64,000 bases of DNA, taken from Rhizophlyctis rosea. Taxonomy: Eukaryota > Chytridiomycota > Chytridiomycetes > Rhizophlyctidales > Rhizophlyctidaceae. The stretch lies in assembly GCA_027596075.1 (NCBI GenBank), contig JADGJC010000079.1:1-64000 (forward strand). Direction: 5' to 3'. Position 1 is the first letter of the stretch. Every line of letters starts with the position of its first letter. The position numbers were made by a program, and so were the translations under genes. A model generated the notes under the pieces. It was not told where the DNA came from. It worked only from the letters and a program-made list of their open reading frames with translations, and ran no database searches. This document shows, in pieces, positions 1 to 9,490 of the stretch.

Positions 1-1689
1 CGTAACCCATCCAACAATTCGCCAAAGTCTCCACTACCGATCCACCTCCCGAACTTTCCCCAAATTCTCCTTCTACTCCAGAATTTGTCCCCTGACTCCC
101 CTCTCGACCGAACCCTGAACGTCCCTCACACAATCCGTACACTCCACTCAACTCCATCCGATTCTCTCCATTTCCTCCAACTCGTCCCGACTCGTCAAAT
201 TCTCCTTCCACCTCCTCGCCTCTCCATTTCCACCCCCTCTCCTCGATCCACTTCTCAACCGCCTTCGTCAACTCCAAATAATATAGATCATTCGCACGTC
301 TAATACTACGCACGCCAATGTCCAAATTATGACTCACCTGATCACAACCAAACACGCTACCACCACTAAACACACTACTACCTATAACCTCCTCTTCACC
401 AGCAGATCCCTCCCATTCACCCATTCCCGTGACTTTCTCCTCTTTATCCCTCCTCTTCACCTTCCTCCAATTAACACCACCCTGTCTCCTCTCTTTATCA
501 ATGACGTCATTCTTTTCCCTTTGATACTCTTCTTCTTCTTTTTGCTTTTCGCACAACATCAAAAACTCCAAAAGATTCAACCCTCCGCGCACGTCGTCCC
601 ATTGAAACTCTTCCCGGTAAGACTTCAGCCGCACATGATTCACCGTCCGCCCTTCAAACAAAAGCTTCCCGTCCAAGTCCTGCACTGTATACGAACCCCC
701 AAGACAGACGTCCCTAATTTGAACAGGTCCCTCCCATCTCGGTAATACCTTATTCTCCACCTTGAACTCATTTGCTGCGCGTGAACCGTACAACCAGACT
801 AAGTCTCCCTCCTTGTACTTCCGTGGTTCCGGTAGATCCTCCTCCTGCTGGGCCGCCCTTTCGTGCTGTTCCTTCCGATGTTCCGCCCGGTATTCCCTCA
901 ACTGTTTCACCAACTCCAAATCAACTAGTCTCCTCTCCGTCAACTCCTTCCCGATGTCCGAAGTAACTTGGTCCAACGGTGCTAACGGGTCTTGCCCAAA
1001 CGCTAACTGGTAGGGGCTCATTCCAGTTACACGCGAAACCTGCACGTTGTATGCAATACCGCCTCCCTCCACACCGTATGCCATCGATGAGCGGCACTCT
1101 TCATGTCCCACCCCTCTGCTCGCGCCCTTGCTACAATCATTCGTGCCAAGACGTATATTATGTCCTCATTGAACCGCTCCGCTCGTCCGTTCCCCTTCGG
1201 ATGCAGCCGCGACGCCTTTAGCAACTCAATCCCCAGCTGACCAGCGTATTTCGCAAATTTGCCCTTAACGAAATACTGCGCATTATCCAGAACAATAAAG
1301 GCCGGTCTCCCGAAATAATCCACCCATTCCCGAACTGCTTCAACCACGCGATGTCCCTTCGTATGCCCTTGAACTGGCTTGACGAATCCCCACCCCGTCG
1401 TATAGTCCACCATGGTAATGAGCTCCGTGTACTTCCCGCTCTTCGGTAACTGCAGCGTATCCATGCCGACCATGGTAAAGCAACTCGCTGGTGGGACTAT
1501 TCGGTACAGTTGGTAACGTGTGGGCCTCCGCGCCCTCCTCTCCGAACAGACTTTGCACCTTTCGATGAATTCCGCCACATCCTGCGACATTCCCGCCCAA
1601 TAGTACCTCTTACTGAGCAGCTGAATCGTCGTTTGCACGCTATGATGCTCTACACCGTGGGATGGTGTTGGTGAGAATTTTGCGGCCAT
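1..1689 (-). mobile_element. Ty3/gypsy-type retrotransposon integrase region, frameshifted, left edge cut
   Basis: Retroviral-type integrase read on the minus strand. From 1689 down it shows an N-terminal zinc-binding region (His residues near the start, then C-x2-C in FIERCKVCSERR), then the catalytic core with D (GMDTLQLP), D (IVLDNAQYF) and E (GNGRAERFNED). The frame stops at 1027. The family sequence resumes in another frame (AYNVQVSRVTGMSPYQLAFG) and stays open to base 1, including a chromodomain-like region (DLVWLYGSRAANEFKVENK). A single-base shift near 1050 therefore breaks the gene. A stop about 45 bases upstream of 1689 and the lack of RNase H or reverse transcriptase sequence up to 2300 suggest 5' truncation. 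No LTR is visible inside the window. Confidence 0.85.
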
Positions 1690-1735
1690 AGTGTGGAGGA
1701 GGCACCAGGAGGAGCGGGCCAGTTCTGCCTGATGC

Positions 1736-2347
1736 TGCGGAGGTGGGTGTTAGGAATTGGATTTGGATTTTGGAAGTCTATCCTTTTGATACGCGAACAA
1801 CAACGATGCCGCGGTGAAGAGAAACCTCCCCACGAAAGCTCTGCCCCGACAAGCAAAACCCTCAAAACCAAAGCACATGAAACTTACCAGCACTCCGACA
1901 CATACACCCCCCACTCCTCCCCAAAACCTTCTCAATAGGTTCCGAACTCGTCACCCAATTGATGACTCGTTAAATTGCCTAATCTATCAAACAATACCAT
2001 CAGCTCGATTTTCAGCTCGAACCCCACAAATCACATACCAATCAAACGACCCAAATCTCACCTCAAACAACCATTCGGCCAGTGCCGTTCCGGAACGCAA
2101 CACCATGCACCGAATCCGTCAACGATCGCGCACAAGCGTGGAAAGATCTTTTGGACCCATGAGGAAGAAACAATGGTCCCTCATGACGCGGCAATTTGAC
2201 ACCATCATAGGTCTTGTGTGATGGCGGTTCTGATGTGCCGCGTGCGCCTTGAGTTCGAGCTCGTGAGTTCAAAACCTCTTTCTCTTCTTCACAGATGTCC
2301 TGAGCGACCAGAGCCAGACGTTGCAATCCGTAGGGCGTTTGCAGATT
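1736..2347. other. Stretch with no supported gene
   Basis: This lies between the integrase remnant and the next gene model. Short open frames exist on both strands, but none shows a family motif or a convincing splice pattern. It may hold further decayed transposon sequence. Confidence 0.4.
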
Positions 2348-3421
2348 TTAGTTGCATGATGTAGTACGGGTGCTGGCGGTAAGATTCAATCGCCGCGGCT
2401 GCGCCGTCGTAAATGCCGTCTTTGTACGTTTCGAAAAGTCTGTTAGGGATGAATAAGATATCAAAAGCCGTCGGTTGATGGCTGCTGGATGCCAAGAACA
2501 CTTACCACAGGTTTGTCTGACTTTCGGTAACATCAACTCCAACTTGGGTCCACCTGTCGATCGCTTGATATTCCTTTTTGAGAGGGCTGTCGGTTTCATT
2601 CGAGCAGGTCCAATGGGGAATGCTTTGTCAATATTGGGGGAAAAACCGCGGTATTGAAATCGCCCAGGAAACAAAAAACACAAAAAGGGAAAAGAAGAAA
2701 GCAAGACAGAAAACATATATACAGTCACACTGACGGCACAACATGCCAGGGAGTTTGCTAGCCGGCGCCATTTGGTCGTCTGCAATAGCCACCGTGCCCT
2801 TTCAGCACACAGACAGCGACATACGGTGTAACAGATCTGAATCTTGAAGCTTCTCGAAGGTATCAGAAACAGTGTCGCCATCGTCGGAGCTGCCAGACGA
2901 CGCGGAGGGTGTACGGCGGGCAGGAGGGGCCACACTCAACCTCCGTGTGTTATGTTCCTCAGCACTACGCGCAACAATCAAGATGTCCTTCGTCTTCGCT
3001 TGCCTGATCAAAAATCCCACCAAATTAGCTCTAATTGCACCTCGCTCCTTCCTCAAAAAGTCCAGGGCAAACACCTACATAACAACCTCCCTCCAAATAT
3101 ACTCAATATGATCACTCGGCGTCTCACTTTGCCTTGGTTGTTGGGCTTCACCAGGAATTTGAACCGTTCGTCTGTGATCGTGCGAACACGGACCAGTCTC
3201 AAAATCAACTCGAACGGGCGTGATGCATTCCGAATTTCCGATGGCAGATACAAGCCACTTCATGACATCAAGATCACGATCAAGATAGGCCCGCTACTGC
3301 GGACTGGACTGCCAAACACCCCCAACTTTCCCACACTCTACTGATCCGCGATCTACCAGACAGACATTTCACCCTCAAGTGTGGAGAAGGGACATAACAA
3401 CTGGTGAGTAGTGCTGGACAT
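2348..3421 (-). CDS. Hypothetical spliced protein, 217 aa
   Basis: Model of five exons: 3421-3357, 3257-3128, 3074-2825, 2622-2506, 2439-2348. Donors and acceptors are GT/AG and all phases agree. The best-supported join is the 53-nt intron at 3127-3075, which links KFLVKPNNQGK to VFALDFLRKERGA. The product has an ordered N-terminal half rich in hydrophobic and basic residues, a Ser/Asp-rich stretch (SASSGSSDDGD) near residue 115, and a very basic C-terminus. I do not recognise a family. The first intron has a weak acceptor (CATGAAG), so the start and first exon are the least certain part; another frame also reads well over exon 2. Confidence 0.4.
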
Positions 3422-4998
3422 TCCGTCAAGAGTGGTGGTAAGGTGCCTTGATTCACCAAATCGGGCATGTTTTATAGGATGATAGGAATTTTTTTCGAAT
3501 GGCAAAACAGTGTCGAATTGTTGATCAAAAATCTGATCAATTTGATTTGTATTCGGGTTCATTGACGTGGAACAATCTGCTGGTTTTCGTTGATTCCTCC
3601 TGTACTCGATAACCTCTTGCTTGAAGTAGAAGTGCATTACGCGACTTCTCACTAAAAGTTCATATGTATGAAGTGTTTGGGAATGCAACGCGCTCTGTAT
3701 TCTTTATCTGAATTGACAGATTTGAGAACCTCATCAGGGTGCGGACTAAAATTGACTTGATCAACCGGACGCAATAGCAGTGTACTAAATGACAATGTCT
3801 ATAGTGTGCTCTCGGCTAAGCGGACGACACTTTGCGTAAGGAGACGAGGGATGTTGGTAATGGGGAGATGGTGGTGAAGATGACAACAGAGCTGAAGGTC
3901 TTGTAAGCAGAAGTTGTTCCGCACTGGATGACGCACTAACGAACCAGGCAGATTGGTGGGAAAGGATGAAAATCACGTGCGTGATGCCAATGCGGTGAAT
4001 GTCAATAGCTGCAATCCGTTTGTTTCGGACTCTTCTTTGCCGTCAACATGAACATGGAGTTATCTTGCGGGCGCTCCTGTAGACGTAACGAGGTTGTGTT
4101 GCATTTCAATTGGGCAATGACATTGCACTTTACTCTTTAGCTATGTTTGATCTTGCTCCTGGTTTCCCTTCTCGTCGCCTTGCTCTTGTTCGGGGGGCAG
4201 TCATTGGATTTGTTGCAGCATGTGGACTCATCGTGAGGACCTTCAGGAATTTGGTTGGTGGCACAGCAGCGTGGCTTTGACATGTGAAAGTTGATTCCAC
4301 CCTCGTGCAATGATGCGAATATCAGCTCAATTCGGCTGTCACGTGATTCATATCACTTCAATCATGACCGATATGGCAGGTTCCGCGACGAAATGACGAA
4401 TGACCCGCTGACCCATCCTTGCCTGCCTATATCTTGGCAGCGTATTCTGTTTCCTTTCCACTCTTCTTTCTCTTGTTCTACACTTTCTGACGACGCTAAG
4501 CTTCCCCTCGGCATCATGCGGGGAGTGAGGGCCGATAACTTCATTGAGCTTGCTCGTGAGGGGACGAACCGCAGCTCCTTTGTATGGTGTCGAGATCAGT
4601 GGAAGCACATCCTTCATTTACCTCTTCGGACGACTAGGGACCATAACTCCATTTGAGCAGCAGCACTCGAGCTCGTGGAGGGAGGAACCGGAGGTAAATG
4701 TCATCTTGCGGGGCGCATACGCAACCTTTCGGAATTGTTCGTGTAGTGAGGCCCATAACTTCAATTGAGCTAGACTCGTGAAGGGAGGTAACCACAGCTA
4801 CAAGGAACTTGTTCTGGGGTGAGGAAGCAGAGCCGCCGGGGCTCCTCCAGTGGTGAGTTACCGCAGCCTCTTTGGGCATTGCCCGGGAGGTGAGGTACCG
4901 CAGCCATTGTGGGGGGAAGGATGTATAGCCGAGGGAAGACATGTAATATAAACTAGTTAGTTTGGGTGGGAGGGTGGGGACGGGAATGGGGATACCTT
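3422..4998. other. Gene-poor stretch
   Basis: No open frame here carries a recognisable domain. Around 4640-4930 the sequence repeats short GAGGTGAGGAACCG-like words, suggesting old local duplication next to the minisatellite that follows. Confidence 0.35.
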
Positions 4999-4999
4999 G

Positions 5000-5131
5000 G
5001 AGCGATGCACGTCTACCGCACAAACGGGATAGCAGAGCGACGCACGTCTTACCGCACCACGGGATAGCAGAGCGATGCAACGTCTTACCGCACCAACGGG
5101 ACAGTAGAGCGATGCACGTCTTACCGCACCC
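5000..5131. repeat. Minisatellite, about four copies of a 35-37 nt unit
   Basis: Four imperfect head-to-tail copies start near 5000, 5035, 5070 and 5107. The core word is GAGCGATGCACGTCTTACCG followed by CACCAACGGGATAGCA. Copies differ by substitutions and 1-2 nt indels. The minus-strand frame over it reads as repeated Cys-Gly-Lys-Thr words, which is a by-product of the repeat and not a protein domain. Confidence 0.85.
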
Positions 5132-5539
5132 AAGAACGAGTGGAAAAGGGCAGAGGGCGAAGGGGGAGTTGCGTGAAATCCGTAGCTCCCGAAAGGGAAC
5201 CGTGATAGCCGGCCAGAGCAGCATTGCGTCACTTCGATATGTAACTTGTATATCAATCTTGCAATCCCCAATAAAACATTCATCAAAGCAGTAAAAGCAC
5301 TTGTCTGATATTGCAGCAATCATAGTTGTGTAAAGCTGGAGATTCGTTTCGTGTCTTTGTCAACGCTGTCACAATCAATGACAGCTAGGGCACAATGTCC
5401 CTTATAGGTACACCACACAATACGACAAGGAAACTGCTGAACCTTTCGCTCTCTTGACACATATATGGCGACGAAACCCTCACAGTAATCCACCCACTGA
5501 TCTCCCAATGCTCCGTAATCCCACTCGCGTGAATCTTCA

Positions 5540-5672
5540 AAACCTCCAACCCGCCCTGCTCATTCGGCAACGAAATTTCAATCTTTCGGTCCAACAGTCC
5601 CGGTTGCAACAATGCCGGGTCGAGCGTGAAAAGTGAGTGGTTGTTGGAGGGAAGGTATGGCTGTGGGAAGAC
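5540..5672 (-). pseudogene. Orphan fragment of proteasome ATPase RPT4 (PSMC6)
   Basis: The minus strand reads [17 protein letters not shown], then LPNEQ and [14 protein letters not shown]. This matches the end of the AAA domain of the 19S regulatory ATPase Rpt4, where the family has LRPGRLDRKI, LPNEQ and LKIHAGPITKHGEI. Key positions are changed: the arginine of RPG is Gln, GRLD is GLLD, and KHGEI is EHWEI. The match ends at a possible exon border (GAGATCAGTGGG) and nothing of Rpt4 is seen on either side. It is therefore about 45 codons, probably one exon copied here and now decaying or co-opted into a longer open frame (5385-5774). Confidence 0.65.
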
Positions 5673-6150
5673 GGGAGTTTGTTGGAGTTGGTTTTGGAGT
5701 GGGTGGGGAGGGACATCTTTCGGCGGAGATGCAACTCGGGACGTGACGGAGGCGGGAACGATGTCTGCTGGCATGGTTGGCAGGACGACTGCGTTGTGAC
5801 GGAGATTGTGCGAGGTGGGGATATAGGACGTGCTTTGAGGGATGGTGATGCTGTTAGCTGCGTTCCATCCCTGGTGAGAAAAGAAGACTCGACGTGCTGC
5901 GTTGACGAGTACATGGTACCATACAGGTTCTGGCCCGTTAAAGCACCCGCAGCTTTAGCGGCGGGGTTGGGGCAGGTTGCGGCATATGCGGGGGGTAGTC
6001 GACGCACCCCCTGACATGGAAATCATGATCGCTCCATCATAACCCGCAGATGACTGCTTGCCCTTCACCACCACGTTTTCTCCCATTCCTTTCCACCCAC
6101 TTCCACCGACGTTTTCCGCGCCGGTCGAAACAACCACATCCGTCTCCCCA
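5673..6150 (-). other. Decayed or unresolved coding region
   Basis: Protein-like stretches on the minus strand lie in different frames, for example GMVIPNIFNGETDVVV near 6180-6130 and SSAGYDGAIMISMSGG near 6055-6010. I found no intron that joins them cleanly to the upstream frame (6151-6621) or to the RPT4 fragment. It may be a broken gene. Confidence 0.3.
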
Positions 6151-6621
6151 TTAAAGATGTTCGGAATCACCATCCCACGCATATCCAATCCCCTGCAAGA
6201 TGTTCTTGCTCCCCGCATAAACATATAGCTGCTCCAACTCCTCAGGAGTCATGAAAGATCCAAAAGCGTTCGACATAGGCTCGACGTCAACAGAGTCCGC
6301 AGGGTTGATGAAGGCAGATTGGAAGTCGGCGTAAGATTTGACGGTGGAATCAAAGGGGAGGGAACGGAAGTTCTCAAAGGCACTCTCCATGCTAAGGTCA
6401 TTCTCATCGTTCTGATTGTATGCCTGTGCGGAGTTTTGCACTCTGTGATGAACCCTCCTGCTCGCGACCGTAGCCGACGTTGCGACAACACCGTTGAGAG
6501 CGCCCATAGGGACAGGCTTAGTCCGTGGCGACATGGCGTCGGTTACTTCTTCCAATTTCTTTGTTGTTGCGGACGAGAGCTTTTTGAACTGCTTTTGATT
6601 CATCTTCTTCGACTCAACCAT
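6151..6621 (-). CDS. Hypothetical protein (possible first part of a broken gene)
   Basis: Open frame of about 156 codons starting MVESKKMNQKQFKKLSS. It has a basic N-terminus and an acidic, structured-looking C-terminal half (FGSFMTPEELEQLYVYAGSK). No known domain is seen. The frame ends just where another minus-strand frame with protein character takes over, so this may be the 5' part of a frameshifted gene. Low confidence. Confidence 0.25.
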   Translation of the reverse strand: MVESKKMNQKQFKKLSSATTKKLEEVTDAMSPRTKPVPMGALNGVVATSATVASRRVHHRVQNSAQAYNQNDENDLSMESAFENFRSLPFDSTVKSYADFQSAFINPADSVDVEPMSNAFGSFMTPEELEQLYVYAGSKNILQGIGYAWDGDSEHL

Positions 6622-7569
6622 CACTTGGTGCAGATGCCACAAACGCCATCATAGGTTTTCGAGGCGGCTAGATTTGAGTTAGGGGTGAGGAAGCGGGAGA
6701 AATGGAGAAGGCCGGAAGGAGTAAACGAGGGACATACACTAGGTAAAATAATTCTCAACTTCACAAAATCCACCGCACCTCCACCTCAATCGGCAACGGG
6801 TTCGATGTAACAGCCGCCGGACTATTTGAATCCCCAAAAATGAAGATGATTAACATACCACCACACAGTTTGAATATGTCATGCAACACACTGCAGCCTG
6901 TATCCTTCCTATCAAATGATCGTTTCCTCGTTGACCTCCAAGCACTTCTGCTTAAGCAGTTGGCAAAGATACTGTACCTATAAAAAAGAACATTCTTTTC
7001 TGCTACTGGTTACACACCAAGCACGCCAAACAGAACTCAAGCTGAAATGATAAACAGATACACCCAACAACGCTCTAAGAAGGTTGAGGGAAGTTAACTT
7101 GTATTAAATGATATGCGTTGGGCTTTCCAGCTCTTTCTTGCATAAAAATCCCGACTTGGTCTTTGAAGCGGTATTCCGGGTGGCGTGGCATACTTGTCCG
7201 TCCACAATCCCGCACATGTGCCCGCACCTGGTTAAGGTAAACAACCGTCGACACGTCCTCGCAACGAGCGCCTTTAAGTGAGTATTTGTAAAGAAGTTGC
7301 GTGCAAATTGCAACGCGGGCAGAGTGAGGCAGTGAGTAAAGACCGCCAAGTCATACCTGGTACCATTCTTTGAGTGGGTGTCAGGGCTGCAGGGGCCTAG
7401 CAGACACTGGGTCCTGGGTCAATAGGGTCCTGAACCCAGGACTTCTGACATGGCCTCCATCGTCCACGTGACGCCATCAGAGTATAAATCGATTCGACGC
7501 GTTCAAAACAACACTTCCCTCACAATTTATTCACCGACAAACTCTGATCACCCGAAAAAGCACATCAAA
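6622..7569. other. Intergenic, ends in the promoter of the next gene
   Basis: No supported gene. The short minus-strand frame at 7104-7349 has no domain. The right end holds a TATA box and a CACGTGACG word (see 7483). Confidence 0.4.
7483..7488 (+). promoter_or_regulatory. TATA box
   Basis: TATAAA within CAGAGTATAAATCG, 82 nt upstream of the ATG at 7570. A CACGTGACG word (E-box/CRE-like) lies just upstream near 7465. Placement fits a fungal core promoter. Confidence 0.55.
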
Positions 7570-7875
7570 ATGACTCAACAAAAGAATATCCTGTTTAGCG
7601 GTGCCCCGCAGACTCGACGTACCACTAAAAATGACACCCCATTCCCACGCGATCTAGTGCCCGTCAATCAACTACGATCGGCCCACTCCGTCGAAACCCG
7701 TCATCCACTCAGCCGGATCCTCACGCCCGGCCGAGCTTTGCGGTCCAACGCGAACGCAACTGGTACCTTGTCAGAATCAACTTCCAGCGAAGCGGATGCT
7801 ATTTGCTTGAACCAAAGCAAGGGACTTGCAGTACTTCGCAGTGATGCGAGGCTCCTTCATGACTACGTTTGCTAG
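7570..7875 (+). CDS. Small hypothetical protein, 101 aa
   Basis: Intronless frame starting MTQQKNILFSGAPQ, preceded by a good context (CATCAAAATG) and a TATA box at 7483. The protein is hydrophilic, Arg/Ser/Thr-rich and probably disordered (TPGRALRSNANATGTLSES). No domain is recognised. The promoter, Kozak context and codon use make a real short gene plausible. The frame extends upstream to a CTG/TTG-type codon, but the ATG at 7570 is the first sensible start. Confidence 0.45.
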   Translation: MTQQKNILFSGAPQTRRTTKNDTPFPRDLVPVNQLRSAHSVETRHPLSRILTPGRALRSNANATGTLSESTSSEADAICLNQSKGLAVLRSDARLLHDYVC

Positions 7876-7998
7876 CACTGTCGAAGCAAACCAAAAACTG
7901 GGGCCTCTCGATCGGATGGGAGTCATCATATATGTATTTCGTGATGTAAACACAGAACCTGACAACCATTTGACATCGCATGTCTTGAACTTCCGTAA

Positions 7999-9232
7999 TT
8001 AGTTTACGCTTTCGAAATACTCTTTGCTGCCCTTAGGGTCAGCCTTCATGCTTTTGTCTACAATTTGGCCATATTAGTCTCCTCACAACATGCTGTGATT
8101 GCTCTTCCAAGCGACGTACCTCCTTTCTTCCATCCAGCCGGGCAGACCTCCTACAATGTGATCATGACAATGAGATCAAAATGTCCGTCAGCAAGCCAAT
8201 GATGATGCACATACCCCATGTTCCTTCGCAAACTGCAACGCGTCCAATAGCCTCAACGTCTCGTCGACGCTCCTTCCGACATTCAAGTCATTGATTGAGA
8301 GGTGACGCACAATGCCCTCCGGATCAATGATGAATGTTCCGCGCAAAGCTAGACCGACGTCGGGACCGGACTCAACCAGAACACCATACTCGTGGGAAAT
8401 GTTCTTCGTGATGTCCGAGACTAAACAGATGGATAAGTCATGTGCGAATGTCATTGACGGGGAGGTGAAGATGCATCCAATGCTTACTAAGAGGATACTT
8501 CAAGTGCCCCAACCCGCCCTCCTTCCTTGGTTGGTTGATCCAGGCAAGGTGAGAGTGCTTGCTGATTTGCGAATTGGGTGGATTAGAACGGGTGCAAGCA
8601 TGAGAGGGATCTGCCATTGTACCTGTCGACACTGCAACCAACAACTTCTGCGCCACGCTCGCGGAACTCTGCGATACGTTCGCTGAACGCAATGATTTCT
8701 GTCGGGCATCTATGAGATAGCTAATAGGTTACCAACTTGTATGTGCAGTACCACCACAAACGCGCCGAAAGCATACACGAAAGTAACTAGAAAAGATGCA
8801 GTTAGCAGAAGTTCGGACGCGCAACGAGAGAAAATCACTCACAATCAAGCGGGTAGAAGAAGAAAACGAGCCTGGATGGGTCAAATGGTCATGAGGGGGC
8901 AGCCGTACAAGTTCGAAGCGTCAACATACCATTTGCCTTTGTAGTCCTCCAAGGAGACATCAGCGAAGTCGCCATCGACTACGGCACCAGCCTCCCATCT
9001 GGGAGCGGGGCTCTAAATTGAGATGGTTGAGTAAAGTCATATATGGGGAAACGAATGTACAAGCTCTACAAACCTGAACGCGGGCGATCTCGTGACGAGG
9101 AGTGTATGTGGTGGAGAAAGAGCGGGTCACGAAAGATGTCGCGCTCGCCGCGGTGGGGAGGACGCGCGGGAAGCGAGTGACCGGTCGAAGCCCAGCGGTG
9201 AGAGAGCGAGTGAAAATCTTGGCAGCGGACAT
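7999..9232 (-). CDS. Mitochondrial typical 2-Cys peroxiredoxin
   Basis: Thiol peroxidase reducing H2O2 and organic peroxides. Nine exons: 9232-9074, 9012-8930, 8871-8843, 8786-8777, 8709-8623, 8561-8488, 8420-8215, 8150-8120, 8057-7999; 245 aa. The first exon is an Arg/Ser/Thr-rich presequence ([17 protein letters not shown]) typical of mitochondrial import. The peroxidatic Cys is about C95 in FYPLDFTFVCPTE and the resolving Cys about C219 in EVCPAGW. GGLG (in [11 protein letters not shown]) and the C-terminal YF mark the hyperoxidation-sensitive class (PRDX3/PRDX1-like). Exon 4 is only 10 nt and encodes most of FTFV. The gene is divergent from the hydroxylase-GT60 gene with 258 nt between the ATGs. 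Confidence 0.95.
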
Positions 9233-9490
9233 AGTTGTAGGTGGAGTTCAATATGGTGGGAAAATGTCGATGAAAGAGTGAAGGATATGAATAGCATCAG
9301 CAACAGTTTGTAAACACATTCGGCGAGTGTGGCTTAGCTCATTGCCGAAGTCTTCCAGCTTCATCACCGCAAACCCTCCCTTTTCAACCTCTCTCTCTTT
9401 CACAGATTCCGCGCACCTTCCGCGTCAGTTCATCTTACGATCAGCCACGACCCTGAAGCTCAGACAGTCTATCTAATTAGGGCTGCCACG
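9233..9490. promoter_or_regulatory. Shared divergent promoter (peroxiredoxin / hydroxylase-GT60)
   Basis: 258 nt separate the two ATGs. Pyrimidine runs (CTCTCTCTTTCAC) lie on the hydroxylase side. No clear TATA box is visible. Both genes probably use this stretch for their 5' UTRs and promoters. Confidence 0.5.

Noticed and set aside
2215..2290. TTCGAG/TTCAAA words resembling tRNA B-boxes
   Set aside because: No cloverleaf can be drawn around them.
2289..2501. Alternative frame at the end of the first gene (ETYKDGIYDGAAAAIESYRQ)
   Set aside because: It reads well, but no in-phase intron links it to the upstream exons, whereas the chosen frame follows a canonical 66-nt intron.
4634..5323. 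229-codon minus-strand frame with repeated CGKT words
   Set aside because: Produced by the 35-37 nt minisatellite; the repeat breaks frame between copies.
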